Source: Microbacterium sp. K24 (GTDB taxonomy: Bacteria > Actinomycetota > Actinomycetes > Actinomycetales > Microbacteriaceae). From it: a stretch of DNA of 64,000 bases. Positions 12,016-21,122 of this stretch are shown piece after piece (position 1 is the first letter of the stretch; each line of letters opens with the position of its first letter). The notes below the pieces were generated by a model. The model was not told the origin of the DNA. It saw nothing but the letters and a program-made list of their open reading frames with translations, and ran no database searches. Position numbers and translations under genes: made by a program. The stretch covers positions 1 through 64,000 of the forward strand of contig NZ_SSDJ01000141.1 of assembly GCF_004794465.1 (NCBI RefSeq). The letters run 5' to 3'.

Positions 12016-15000
12016 TCGTCGAACAGTCCGCGGATGTCATCGGCGGTCAGCGACTGCGCGAACAGCTCGTCATCATCCATGACGGCGGTGAACAGACGCG
12101 CCTTGCGCTGCTGCAGCTCGCGCACCTTCTCCTCGATCGTGCCTGCCGAGATCATTCGATAGACGAAGACCTGATTGGTCTGACCGATGCGGTGGGTGCG
12201 GTCGATCGCCTGCGCCTCTGCGGCGGGGTTCCACCACGGATCGAGCAGGAAGACGTAGTCCGCCTCGGTCAGGGTCAGTCCGAAGCCACCGGCCTTCAGG
12301 CTGATCAGGAAGACCACCTGCTCGCCGGCCCGGAAACCGTCGACGACATCCTGCCGACGACGCGTCGATCCGTCGAGATGCGCGTACGGGATGCCGGCGG
12401 CATCGAGGCGCGCGGCGGCGAGGTCGAGGAACGAGGTGAACTGGCTGAACACCAGGGCCCGGTGGCCTTCGGCCCGCAGCTCGGCGACCCTCTCCAGGAG
12501 CACGTCCAGCTTGCTCGATCCGATGTCGGCGTCTTCCTCGTCGACGAGGCCGGGAGCGAGGCTCAGCATGCGCAGCAGCGTCAGGGAGCGGAAGACGATG
12601 AAGCGATTGCGGTCGAGATCGTCGATCAGGCCGAGCACCTTCTGCCGCTCGCGCTGCAGCACCACGTCGTAGAGCGACCGATGAGCGGCGCTGAGCTCGA
12701 CCTCGAGCACCTGCTCCTGCTTGGGCGGCAGATCGGCGGCGACGAGCTCTTTCGTGCGCCTCAGCATCAACGGGCGGATGCGGCGGCGGAGCTGCGCGAG
12801 ACGGCGCTGACGGTACTCGCCGCCCTCCTCGTTCTCGGGGACCTTGCCCTTCTCGATCGGCTGGATGTAGCGATCGCGGAACTTCCGCGCGGAGGGGAAC
12901 AGACCCGGGGCCGCGAGCTTCAGCAGCGACCACAGATCGGAGAGGCTGTTCTCCATCGGCGTTCCGGTGACCGCGTAGGTGACATCGGCGTGGAACGTCG
13001 CGATCGCCCGATGGAGCTTCGTCTTCGGGTTCTTGACGAACTGGGCCTCATCGAGGACGAGGCCCGCCCACTCGACCGTGCCGAACTCCTTCTCATCGAG
13101 TCGGGCCACGGTGTACGAGCTCACCACGACGTCGACGGATGCCGCAGCCGAGGCCAGACTCCCGCGGCGCGTGCCGCTCGTGGTGTCGACGATGGCCACC
13201 CGGAGGTCGGGGGTGAACCGCGCGGCCTCCGTCTTCCACGTGCCGAGCACCGAGGTCGGAGCCAGCACGAGGAACGGCCGGGTCTCCCCCGCGTCTCGCG
13301 TGTGCTGCATGAAGGTCAGCAGCTGCAGTGTCTTGCCGAGCCCCATGTCGTCGGCGAGGATTCCGCCGAGCCGGTGCTTCCACAGGAAGGCCAGCCAATC
13401 GAATCCGGCTTTCTGGTACGGACGCAGCTCCGCACGAAGACCCGCAGGCACGGCCGTCTCGGGGACACCGGTGGCCTGACGGAGACCCTCTGCCGTCGAG
13501 CGCCAGCTCACCGCCGGCTGCGCCTCGTCGGCGAGATCCTCGAACTCCTCCCAGAGGTCGGTCTGATAGCGGCTGATGCGCGGGCCGGTCTCCCATTCGG
13601 CGAGTTCGCCGGCCTCGTCGATCAGTTCCCGCAGACGGTCCAGAGCGGGGTGACTGAGCGTGAAATAGCCGCCGTCGGACAGGAGGAGCTTCTTCTTGCC
13701 GCGGCTGAGCGCGGTGAACAGCGGACCGAACGGGATGCTCCTGCCGTCGATCCGCACGATGATGCCGAGATCGAACCAGTCGGCATCCGTCGTCTCGACG
13801 GTCGAGACGGTGACCTCGGGTGCACCGGTGAGCTCGCGGTACTCCTTGCGGGTTCCCGTCGTCTCGACCGTGACGCCCACGGCTTCGAACGCCGGCACGA
13901 TCTGCGCGACGAACGCCGCGGCGTCGATGTCGTGGAACGAGCCCGACGGCGTGAACCGCTTCGTCGTGTGCTCCTGCCACACGGCCTCGAGCTCGGAGCG
14001 ACGCACCGCCTCCGCCTCGGGATCGCGCACGGCACCGGAGCCGGCGGCGAACGGCACCGTTCCGAAGCCGCGATAGGCCCACAGGAACGAGTAGCTGACG
14101 ACGTCGCCGCGCTCGAAGGCGACGTGCAGGACGGGCTCGGGAGCGGGGATCGCCGGCAGCGACACATCGCCGACCGTCTGCACAGCCGTGCGTCGCGCGA
14201 GCAGCGGGTAGGCATCGGTGACGAACGCCTCCTCCTCCTGCGGCGGCACGACGATGGCATCCCGCGCTTCCAGCAGGGCGCGCATCTGCTCGCTGAGCGG
14301 CGTCTCCGCGAGAGTGATCTGCATCCGGCTGCCGATCAACACGGCCGAGTAGACGCCCGAGCGTCCGATCGGATGCACGGCGGCCGGCGCCACCTCCTGC
14401 CCGTCGATCGTGGCGGCGGCGGAGACCGTCAGCGCGCCGTCCTCCGCGCGCGTGATCGTCGCCGAGAGTTCCGCGGCTTCGGCGAGATGCACGGTCGCGT
14501 TCCTCTGGCTCGCCACCAGCGGGATGCCGAGGGCCGCACCCGCTCGGAGATGCCCCCAGAGCAGCCCGGACTCGATCTGATCCACCACCAGCCAGTCTCC
14601 CGAGTTGCCCGAGAGCAGCGAATCGCGCGAGATGCTGAGCAGGTCGCCGAACCAGCGGTTCTGCGCACGTCCGAACTGCGCGGAGTCCCGACGCACCACG
14701 TCCCAGCCGGCATGCCCCTGGATCCATGCCCCGGTCTGATGGCTCCGCATCAGGGGGCGGATCGCCAGAAGCAGCTCGCCGGTCGCTCGGGCGAGGTCTC
14801 TGGGCGTCGCGGGTCGCACCGCGCGAGGTGCCCAATGATTGTCGCCGCGCGGTTCACGGTGCCGGAGCTCGACCCCGAGCGCCAGCGGCTGCACCTGCGC
14901 GGCGACAGCCGGGTCGATGAGCGCGCGCCAGGAGGGCGGTGCGGGGCGGACGGCTGCGGGAGCCTCGGCGACGGGCTCTGCGACCCTCGCCCCGGCCTGT

Positions 15001-15302
15001 TGCGCGTACTCGTGCACATTGGAGGCGAGCAGCGCGGCCACGACGTGCTTGCATCCCGATCGCACCGGGCACGAGCATCGGGTCGAGCGGACGTGGCTCT
15101 TGCCGTTCGACGCCACGAACCCGACCTCGACGAGGTAGAGCGCGTCGCGGCTGCCTTTCACATGGCCTTCGAGCTGCTGCTGATCCTCATCCCAGTCGAG
15201 ATCGACGACGTTGCCCTCACGGAAGTACGCGAGCCCGCGCGCGTACCCACCGGCATCCGTGATCTGCATCAGATCGCGGAGGTCGACGTGAGGTGCGGGC
15301 AT
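12012..15302 (-). CDS. SWIM zinc-finger SNF2-family helicase
   Basis: A 1096-residue Swi2/Snf2 ATPase, a DNA translocase likely to remodel protein-DNA complexes or act with RNA polymerase or repair. Order of parts: SWIM zinc finger CSCPVRSGCKH at residues 76-86; a long middle region of unknown function; SNF2 ATPase with Walker A (LADDMGLGKTLQ) near 650 and DExx box LVLDEAQFVKN near 750; helicase C-terminal domain with FSQFTSFLD and, near 1036, AIDRTHRIGQTNQVFVYR. GGAAGGA precedes the ATG. It is transcribed toward the DUF4349 gene and the two share a CTAG at their stops. The biological role is unknown. Confidence 0.92.
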   Translation of the reverse strand: MPAPHVDLRDLMQITDAGGYARGLAYFREGNVVDLDWDEDQQQLEGHVKGSRDALYLVEVGFVASNGKSHVRSTRCSCPVRSGCKHVVAALLASNVHEYAQQAGARVAEPVAEAPAAVRPAPPSWRALIDPAVAAQVQPLALGVELRHREPRGDNHWAPRAVRPATPRDLARATGELLLAIRPLMRSHQTGAWIQGHAGWDVVRRDSAQFGRAQNRWFGDLLSISRDSLLSGNSGDWLVVDQIESGLLWGHLRAGAALGIPLVASQRNATVHLAEAAELSATITRAEDGALTVSAAATIDGQEVAPAAVHPIGRSGVYSAVLIGSRMQITLAETPLSEQMRALLEARDAIVVPPQEEEAFVTDAYPLLARRTAVQTVGDVSLPAIPAPEPVLHVAFERGDVVSYSFLWAYRGFGTVPFAAGSGAVRDPEAEAVRRSELEAVWQEHTTKRFTPSGSFHDIDAAAFVAQIVPAFEAVGVTVETTGTRKEYRELTGAPEVTVSTVETTDADWFDLGIIVRIDGRSIPFGPLFTALSRGKKKLLLSDGGYFTLSHPALDRLRELIDEAGELAEWETGPRISRYQTDLWEEFEDLADEAQPAVSWRSTAEGLRQATGVPETAVPAGLRAELRPYQKAGFDWLAFLWKHRLGGILADDMGLGKTLQLLTFMQHTRDAGETRPFLVLAPTSVLGTWKTEAARFTPDLRVAIVDTTSGTRRGSLASAAASVDVVVSSYTVARLDEKEFGTVEWAGLVLDEAQFVKNPKTKLHRAIATFHADVTYAVTGTPMENSLSDLWSLLKLAAPGLFPSARKFRDRYIQPIEKGKVPENEEGGEYRQRRLAQLRRRIRPLMLRRTKELVAADLPPKQEQVLEVELSAAHRSLYDVVLQRERQKVLGLIDDLDRNRFIVFRSLTLLRMLSLAPGLVDEEDADIGSSKLDVLLERVAELRAEGHRALVFSQFTSFLDLAAARLDAAGIPYAHLDGSTRRRQDVVDGFRAGEQVVFLISLKAGGFGLTLTEADYVFLLDPWWNPAAEAQAIDRTHRIGQTNQVFVYRMISAGTIEEKVRELQQRKARLFTAVMDDDELFAQSLTADDIRGLFDD

Positions 15303-15355
15303 GCCGGCATCCTTCCCATGGCATCCGACATGACGCGTGAGAGCACGCGGGCCGA

Positions 15356-15766
15356 TCAGGCGGAGCGGGCCACCCGGGCGAGGACGCCGTGCACGAAGGC
15401 ACCGGAGTCGTCGGTCGAGAACTCCTTGGCGAGCTCGACCGCCTCGTCGATGGCCACGGCCGTGGGCACCTCGTCGTTCGAGAGGATCTCCCAGACGCCG
15501 ATGCGGAGCAGCGCCCGGTCGACCGCCGGCATCCGATCGAGCTTCCAGTCGCGGCTGTGGGTGGTGATCTGCTCGTCGATCTCGTCGCGCTGATCGATGA
15601 TGCCGTCGACGATCTCCCTGGCGTAGAGCCAGGAAGCCTCGCGAGAGGGCTCGTTCGCGGCGCGCTTCGCCTCGGCGGCGAGGGCCACGGCGAGATCGTC
15701 ACCGCGCACATCGGCGGAGAACAGGATGTCGAGAGCGCGCTTACGCGCCTTCGTGCGGGCGCTCAC
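15356..15766 (-). CDS. nusB: Transcription antitermination factor NusB
   Basis: NusB, with NusE (S10), forms the antitermination complex on rRNA boxA. The 136-residue all-helical protein starts MSARTKARKRALDILF and ends in TDDSGAFVHGVLARVA, both standard for the family. GTG start, only 3 bases after the efp stop, so it is probably in one transcript with efp. The efp-nusB order is conserved widely in actinobacteria. Confidence 0.95.
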   Translation of the reverse strand: MSARTKARKRALDILFSADVRGDDLAVALAAEAKRAANEPSREASWLYAREIVDGIIDQRDEIDEQITTHSRDWKLDRMPAVDRALLRIGVWEILSNDEVPTAVAIDEAVELAKEFSTDDSGAFVHGVLARVARSA

Positions 15767-15769
15767 GCC

Positions 15770-16330
15770 TTACTTCTCGCGGCCGAGGTAGTCGCCGGTG
15801 CGCGTGTCGACCTTGATGCGCGTGCCGGTCTCGACGAACAGCGGGACCTGCATCTCGTATCCGGTCTCGACCGTCGCAGGCTTCGTGCCGGCCGAGGAGC
15901 GGTCGCCCTGCAGGCCGGGCTCGGTGTAGGTCACCTCGAGGATGACGGATGCCGGCAGATCGATGTACAGCGGGTTGCCGTTGTTCAGTGCGATCGTCAC
16001 CTGCTGGTTCTCGAGCAGGAAGTTCTTCGCGTCTCCGACGGTCGCCGCACCCACGGTGATCTGGTCGTAGTCGGACGTGTCCATGAAGACGAAGCTGTCG
16101 CCGTCGGCGTACAGGTAGGTGTAGTCGCGGCGATCGACGTTCTCGATCTCGATCTTGGCGCCGGCGTTGTAGGTGCGGTCCACGACCTTGCCCGACACGA
16201 CGTTCTTGAGCTTCGTCCGCACGAACGCGCCACCCTTGCCGGGCTTGACGTGCTGGAACTCGATGACGTTCCAGAGCTGTCCGTCGATGCTGAGAACGAC
16301 GCCGTTCTTGATGTCTGCGGTAGATGCCAT
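15770..16330 (-). CDS. efp: Elongation factor P
   Basis: EF-P relieves ribosome stalling at polyproline. The 186-residue protein has the three beta-barrel domains; the tip of domain [16 protein letters not shown], carries a Lys in the PGKGG loop. I see no epmA or ymfI-type modification gene nearby, consistent with actinobacteria, where a lysine-type EF-P is thought to act unmodified. The C-terminus [17 protein letters not shown] is diagnostic. ATG start; upstream lies a TAGAAT -10 and a leader hairpin. Confidence 0.97.
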   Translation of the reverse strand: MASTADIKNGVVLSIDGQLWNVIEFQHVKPGKGGAFVRTKLKNVVSGKVVDRTYNAGAKIEIENVDRRDYTYLYADGDSFVFMDTSDYDQITVGAATVGDAKNFLLENQQVTIALNNGNPLYIDLPASVILEVTYTEPGLQGDRSSAGTKPATVETGYEMQVPLFVETGTRIKVDTRTGDYLGREK

Positions 16331-16363
16331 GCGCTGAGAGTTCCGTTCCTGAGTCTGTGGGGC

Positions 16364-16393
16364 CGGCCTCTGCCGCGTGATACAGGCAGGCCG
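16364..16393 (-). other. Hairpin at the 5' end of the efp leader
   Basis: CGGCCT (minus strand, 16393-16388) pairs with AGGCCG (16369-16364), with three extra pairs (CTG/CAG) inside past a 2-base bulge. If transcription starts about 7 bases after the -10 at 16401-16406, the mRNA would begin with this hairpin. Confidence 0.35.
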
Positions 16394-16400
16394 ACAGTCG

Positions 16401-16406
16401 ATTCTA
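16401..16406 (-). promoter_or_regulatory. Candidate -10 element of efp-nusB
   Basis: TAGAAT on the minus strand, a strong match to the actinobacterial TANNNT -10; leader of about 64 bases. The region at -35 (CCGGAC) is poor. Confidence 0.5.
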
Positions 16407-16441
16407 CGGGATGCGCCGTCCGGGTCCGGAAACGGAGCCCC

Positions 16442-16882
16442 TCAGAGCTGCGCGACGAGCTCCCTCACGGCCTCCGCATACCCCTCGACGCCATGCCCGA
16501 CGACGCGAACGGCGGCGACGTCGTGGAGGTAGGAGTGGTGACGGAACTCCTCCCGCGCGTACACGTCCGAGATGTGCACCTCGGCGAACGGCAGCGAGAC
16601 CCCCGTGAGCGCGTCGCGGAGGGCCACCGACGTGTGGGTGAGCCCGCCGGGGTTGATCACGATGCCGGCGCAGTCCGACCGCGCCTCGTGGATGGCGTCG
16701 ATGAGCATGCCTTCGTGGTTGCTCTGGATGGCGCGCACCTCGTACCCGAGCGATGCGGCGGCCTCGGCGGCGAGGCGCTCCACATCGGCGAGGGTGGCGG
16801 TGCCGTAGACCTCGGGCTCGCGCGTGCCGAGCAGGTTGAGGTTCGGGCCGTTCACCAGCAGAAGGCGGCGGTTCGCAGTCAC
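16442..16882 (-). CDS. aroQ: Type II 3-dehydroquinate dehydratase
   Basis: Third step of the shikimate pathway (3-dehydroquinate to 3-dehydroshikimate). The 146-residue length fits the dodecameric type II enzyme. Visible motifs: [21 protein letters not shown] with the catalytic Tyr at its end, [23 protein letters not shown], and [17 protein letters not shown] with the catalytic His. The GTG start overlaps the GNAT stop (GTGA). It ends the aro operon. Confidence 0.97.
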   Translation of the reverse strand: MTANRRLLLVNGPNLNLLGTREPEVYGTATLADVERLAAEAAASLGYEVRAIQSNHEGMLIDAIHEARSDCAGIVINPGGLTHTSVALRDALTGVSLPFAEVHISDVYAREEFRHHSYLHDVAAVRVVGHGVEGYAEAVRELVAQL

Positions 16883-17430
16883 GGTGCCACACTATCCGCG
16901 GCCGCGAGCGAGCGGCTCATCTCGAGCTCCGGACCGATCGATCCCGTGAACCGCAGTCCGGTATCTGCGAAGCCGGCTCGACGGTACGCGCCCTGCGCCC
17001 GGCGGTTGTCGACGTGCACATCCAGCGCCAGCGCTCCGTCTCCGAGGCCGGCGGCCCAGTCGGCCGCCGCACCGAGGAGGTCGTCGATGACGCCGGCCGC
17101 CCGGCTCTGCGGCCGCACGTAGACCCCCACGACGTCGCCGCGCGCAGGAGACACCGTGCGCCCGTGGTGATCCGTGTCGCCGTCCTTCCACCGGATCACG
17201 GTGACCGTGCCGATCCATTCGCCGTCGGCTTCGGCGACGAACTGCGCCACGGCATCGCCGTCGGCGGCGTTCGCCGCCCTGTCCTGCCAGAACGCGGCGG
17301 GATGCGCCGCCTCAGCCTCGTACGAGTGCAGAAAGGCGATCGCCGCGTCGGGGTCGCGCACGGCTTCGAGACGCAGGTCCCGTACGCGCTCCCAGTCGTC
17401 GGCGCGCACCCGACGGATGACGATGCTCAC
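16879..17430 (-). CDS. GNAT-family N-acetyltransferase inside the aro operon
   Basis: A 183-residue GNAT acetyltransferase (acetyl-CoA dependent; acceptor unknown). It begins [21 protein letters not shown], a typical GNAT first strand and helix. The acetyl-CoA region is [20 protein letters not shown], where RPQSRAAG replaces the usual R/Q-x-x-G-x-[15 protein letters not shown] is the standard C-terminal part. It is overlapped by four bases on both sides, with aroB upstream and aroQ downstream, so it is translated with them. It could acetylate a small molecule or a protein; nothing in the sequence ties it chemically to shikimate. Confidence 0.88.
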   Translation of the reverse strand: MSIVIRRVRADDWERVRDLRLEAVRDPDAAIAFLHSYEAEAAHPAAFWQDRAANAADGDAVAQFVAEADGEWIGTVTVIRWKDGDTDHHGRTVSPARGDVVGVYVRPQSRAAGVIDDLLGAAADWAAGLGDGALALDVHVDNRRAQGAYRRAGFADTGLRFTGSIGPELEMSRSLAAADSVAP

Positions 17431-18515
17431 GCGCCGACCTCCTGGTAGGCGGCGAAGAGCAGGGACTCGTCGGGTGCCTGCAGCACCGTGGGCTTCGCGA
17501 TGTCGTCGAGCAGGATGAAGCGCAGCATGCCGCCACGGCTCTTCTTGTCGCGCTGCATCGTCGCGAGAAGCTGCGGCCAGGCACCGGCGCGGTACGAGGT
17601 GGGCAGCCCCAGCGACTCCAGGATCGTCCGGTGCCTCTCCGCGGCGGCATCCGACAGACGTCCGGCGAGCCGGGAGAGCTCCGCGGCGTACAGCATGCCG
17701 ATCGAGATCGCCGCTCCGTGCCGCCACTTGTACCGCTCGGCGTGCTCGATCGCGTGGCCGAGCGTGTGGCCGTAGTTGAGGATCTCGCGCAGCCCGGCCT
17801 CGCGGAAGTCGTCGGACACGACCTTCGCCTTCATGTCGATCGCGAGCTCGACCGCACGACGGAACTCCTCCGTGGTCGTGTCGACGGCCCGTGCCGGGTC
17901 GGCCTCGATGATGTCGAGGATCTCGGGGGCCCAGATGAAGCCGGCCTTGACGACCTCGGCGAAGCCGGCCGTCGCCTCGTTCGGGCTGAGGCTGCCGAGC
18001 TCGTCGAGGTCGCCCACCACCGCGCTCGGAGCCCAGAACGCCCCGACGAGATTCTTGCCCTCGGCGGTGTTGATGCCGGTCTTGCCGCCGACCGAGGCAT
18101 CGACGAGACCGAGGACGGTCGTCGGGACCTGCACGAGCTGCACACCGCGCAGCCACGTGGCCGCGACGAAGCCGGCGAGGTCGGTCACCGCTCCCCCGCC
18201 GTAGCCGATGACGGCGTCGCTGCGGGTGAAGTCCGCCTGACCCATGACCTGCCAGCAGAACGCTGCGACCTCGATGCGCTTGCCCTGCTCGGCATCCGGG
18301 ACCTCGGCGAGCAGCACCTCTCGCGGCCCGTTCTCCGTGTCGGCCAGCAGTCGCTCCCGCAGCTCGGCGGCGCGAGCGGCCAGGGTCGGCGGGTGCACGA
18401 CGAGGATCTTGCGCACGGTCGGCGCGAGCGCGGCCGACACCCGGTCGAGCACACCTCGCCCGATCGTGATGTCGTAGGCGTCGTTCCCGGTCACGCTGAT
18501 GGTGGTCGTGCTCAT
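17427..18515 (-). CDS. aroB: 3-dehydroquinate synthase
   Basis: NAD- and metal-dependent cyclisation of DAHP to 3-dehydroquinate. The 362-residue protein contains GGGAVTDLAGFVAATW, VPTTVLGLVDASVGGKTGIN, and the metal-binding NYGHTLGHAIEH. I chose the ATG at 18515: it forms an ATGA overlap with the aroK stop and has AGAGAG about 5 bases upstream, giving [10 protein letters not shown]. An ATG at 18533 would add six residues. Stop overlaps the GNAT gene start. Confidence 0.97.
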   Translation of the reverse strand: MSTTTISVTGNDAYDITIGRGVLDRVSAALAPTVRKILVVHPPTLAARAAELRERLLADTENGPREVLLAEVPDAEQGKRIEVAAFCWQVMGQADFTRSDAVIGYGGGAVTDLAGFVAATWLRGVQLVQVPTTVLGLVDASVGGKTGINTAEGKNLVGAFWAPSAVVGDLDELGSLSPNEATAGFAEVVKAGFIWAPEILDIIEADPARAVDTTTEEFRRAVELAIDMKAKVVSDDFREAGLREILNYGHTLGHAIEHAERYKWRHGAAISIGMLYAAELSRLAGRLSDAAAERHRTILESLGLPTSYRAGAWPQLLATMQRDKKSRGGMLRFILLDDIAKPTVLQAPDESLLFAAYQEVGA

Positions 18516-19030
18516 CGCTGCTCTCTTCTCCATGCCACGATCTCGTCGGCAATCCTCTGCATCGGCCGCCGCGACGTGTCGAACGTCGTCGAGGCCACTT
18601 CGTCGTACCAGTCCCGGCGCTCGTCGAAGATCCGGATCCAGCGCTCGACCGGATCCTCCCCGGCGAGCAGCGGACGGTTTCCCCCGCGGATCCGGTCGGC
18701 CACCGCCTCAGGGCTCACCGTGAGGAAGACGACCGGATGCTGTCGCAGCAGTTCCCGCGTGCCGGGATCCGTGACGGCACCACCGCCGAGCGAGACCACG
18801 CCGCCCTCCGAGAGGGCAGCGGCCACGGCAGCGCGCTCGAGCGCGCGGAAATGGGACTCTCCGTGGTCCGCGAAGATCGTGGGGATGGGTCCGTGCTCGG
18901 CGACGATCCGCTTGTCGGTGTCGATGAACGCGACGCCGAGCCGACGTGCCACACGCCTGCCGACGCTGGTCTTGCCGGCCGCCATCGGGCCGACCAGCAC
19001 CAGCGTGAGCGGGTCAGCCTCGCTCGTCAT
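18512..19030 (-). CDS. aroK: Shikimate kinase
   Basis: Phosphorylates shikimate with ATP. In 172 residues it shows the P-loop GPMAAGKTS at 14-22, the shikimate-binding FIDTDKRI at 35-42, GGGAVTD near 84-90, and the lid [10 protein letters not shown]. The start lies inside the 3' end of aroC (17-base overlap) and the stop overlaps the aroB start. Confidence 0.97.
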   Translation of the reverse strand: MTSEADPLTLVLVGPMAAGKTSVGRRVARRLGVAFIDTDKRIVAEHGPIPTIFADHGESHFRALERAAVAAALSEGGVVSLGGGAVTDPGTRELLRQHPVVFLTVSPEAVADRIRGGNRPLLAGEDPVERWIRIFDERRDWYDEVASTTFDTSRRPMQRIADEIVAWRREQR

Positions 19031-20243
19031 GCGCGATGAGCGCCGCCTCGGACGCGGGTGTGGTGCGCAGCTCCGCCGGGATGCCGGCGAGGTAGCCCTC
19101 GAGGTTGCGGCGCGTCTCTCCGATGCTGTCGCCGCCGAATTTCTCGAGCACGGCGTTCGCGAGCTCGACGGCGACCATGGCCTCGGCCACCACTCCCGCG
19201 GCAGGCACGGCGCAGACGTCGGAGCGCTGGTGGTGCGCTGTCGCGTCCTCACCGGTCGCCACATCGATCGTGCGCAGCGAGTGCGGAACGGTCGCGATCG
19301 GCTTCATCCCCGCCCGGACGCGGAGGACGGTTCCGGTGGACATACCGCCCTCGGTGCCGCCGGCCCGGTCGGAGCCGCGGGAGATGCCGTCCGCGGTCGC
19401 GAAGAGCTCGTCATGCGCGGCAGAACCGCGTCGACGAGTGGTCTCGAAGCCGTCGCCGACCTCGACGCCCTTGATGGCCTGGATACTCATCAGCGCCTGC
19501 GCGAGGCGGGCGTCCAGGCGACGATCCCAGTGCACGTGCGACCCGAGTCCGGGCGGGAGGCCGTAGGCGAGCACTTCGACGATGCCGCCCAGTGTGTCGC
19601 CGTGCTTCTTCGCGTCGTCGACCTCGGCGACCATCAGCGCGGACGTCGCCGGGTCGAAGCACCGCAGCGGATCGGCATCCAGCGTCTGGACGTCGTCCGG
19701 CGTCGGGAGGTCCGAGCCCGCCGGCACCTGCACGGGGCCGATCGACAGGGTGTGACTCACGAGGCGGATGCCGAGCTCGCCGAGGAACGAGCGGGCGATC
19801 GCGCCGAGCGCGACGCGGGCGGCGGTCTCGCGCGCACTCGCGCGCTCGAGGATCGGACGCGCCTCGTCGAAGTCGTACTTCTGCATGCCCACGAGGTCGG
19901 CGTGACCGGGACGGGGACGCGTCAGCGGGGCGCTGCGACCGCGCGACTTGTCGGTCAGCTCGATGGGCTCGGGGTTCATGACCTCGATCCACTTCGGCCA
20001 TTCGGTGTTGCCGATGCGCAGGGCGATCGGACTGCCGAGCGTCTTGCCATGCCGCACTCCGCCGGAGATCGTCAGCTCATCCTGCTCGAACTTCATGCGC
20101 GAGCCGCGACCGTAGCCGAGCTTGCGGCGGGCGAGATCGGCCTGGATGGCCTCGGAGGACACCGGGACGCCGGAGGGCAGACCCTCCATGACGGCGATGA
20201 GTTCTGGGCCGTGCGATTCGCCGGCCGTGAGCACGCGGAGCAT
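19014..20243 (-). CDS. aroC: Chorismate synthase
   Basis: Final step to chorismate (EPSP to chorismate, reduced FMN required). The 409-residue protein has [18 protein letters not shown] at the N-terminus, [15 protein letters not shown] as [30 protein letters not shown], and the C-terminal [20 protein letters not shown] start. It lies between aroE (62-base gap, upstream) and aroK (overlapping, downstream). Confidence 0.98.
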   Translation of the reverse strand: MLRVLTAGESHGPELIAVMEGLPSGVPVSSEAIQADLARRKLGYGRGSRMKFEQDELTISGGVRHGKTLGSPIALRIGNTEWPKWIEVMNPEPIELTDKSRGRSAPLTRPRPGHADLVGMQKYDFDEARPILERASARETAARVALGAIARSFLGELGIRLVSHTLSIGPVQVPAGSDLPTPDDVQTLDADPLRCFDPATSALMVAEVDDAKKHGDTLGGIVEVLAYGLPPGLGSHVHWDRRLDARLAQALMSIQAIKGVEVGDGFETTRRRGSAAHDELFATADGISRGSDRAGGTEGGMSTGTVLRVRAGMKPIATVPHSLRTIDVATGEDATAHHQRSDVCAVPAAGVVAEAMVAVELANAVLEKFGGDSIGETRRNLEGYLAGIPAELRTTPASEAALIAHDERG

Positions 20244-20305
20244 TGCTCCAGTCTCCCATGCGATCGGACCTGCCTCGCGCCGCGTTTCGTCGCGCGCCGT
20301 CCGGC

Positions 20306-21118
20306 TCAGAGCACGGAACGCATCGCGGCCACCACGTCCGCCTCGCCGGGTAGGGACACGAGAGGGTCGCCGTGACGGAAGATCCTGATCTGACGCACGG
20401 CCTGGTGCAGCAGCATCCCGAGACCGGAGACGACACGCCCGCCGCCCCACGCCACGGCGAGAGCCGATGGCCACGGTGCGTAGGCCGCGTCGAAGAGCGT
20501 GCCGCCCCGCGCCGCCAGCGGTCCGGAGATCTCCGGAGGCAGCGCGATACCGCTCGGCAGCGTCGCGATGGTCAGGTCCGCATCGAGGGCGGAGTCGTCG
20601 AGCGCGCGCGGTTCGACCGTCACGCCGAGGCGATCGCCCAGCACGACGAGTCCCGCCGCGCGTTCGGGCCGTCGCGCCGACACCTCCACCCGCTCGGCTC
20701 CGAGCTCCGCCGCAGCGACCAGAGCGGATGCCGCCGTGGCACCCGCACCGAGGATGCGGACGCTGCGTACCGTCGTGACTCCGGCCTCGGCCAGGGCGTC
20801 GACGATCCCGCCGACATCGGTGTTGTATCCCGCGATGTCGTCGCCGAAGAGCAGGGTGTTGACGGCGCCGGTCAGTTCGGCGTGCGCGTCGCGCGTCGTC
20901 GCGGCGCGGAACGCCTCCTCCTTCAACGGCATCGTCAGGGAGAGGCCGCGCCACGTGGCGTCGAGTCCGCCGAGCGATTCGGCGAACCCGGCCGCGTTCA
21001 CCTGCCGACGGTCGTACTCCCAGTCGAGCCCGAGCACGTCGTAGGCCGCGGCGTGGAGGGCCGGGGACTTGGAGTGCGCGATCGGGTCTCCCCAGACGGC
21101 CAGGCGGGTCGCGGTCAC
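20306..21118 (-). CDS. aroE: Shikimate dehydrogenase
   Basis: NADPH-dependent reduction of 3-dehydroshikimate. With the GTG start at 21118 the 270-residue protein begins [19 protein letters not shown], aligning the substrate motif DPIAHSKSP to its usual place; the start is 4 bases after the mltG stop. The catalytic Lys is in [10 protein letters not shown]. The normal NTDGxG motif reads NTDVGGI, and the cofactor loop is [13 protein letters not shown] few quinate/shikimate dehydrogenases share these features, but the aro context supports AroE. Confidence 0.94.
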   Translation of the reverse strand: MTATRLAVWGDPIAHSKSPALHAAAYDVLGLDWEYDRRQVNAAGFAESLGGLDATWRGLSLTMPLKEEAFRAATTRDAHAELTGAVNTLLFGDDIAGYNTDVGGIVDALAEAGVTTVRSVRILGAGATAASALVAAAELGAERVEVSARRPERAAGLVVLGDRLGVTVEPRALDDSALDADLTIATLPSGIALPPEISGPLAARGGTLFDAAYAPWPSALAVAWGGGRVVSGLGMLLHQAVRQIRIFRHGDPLVSLPGEADVVAAMRSVL

Positions 21119-21122
21119 CGTG

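Noticed and set aside
11595..15593. A 1330-codon + frame across the SNF2 helicase region
   Set aside because: Antisense to the helicase and nusB; low-complexity Arg/Glu/Asp content, no domain, no ribosome-binding site.
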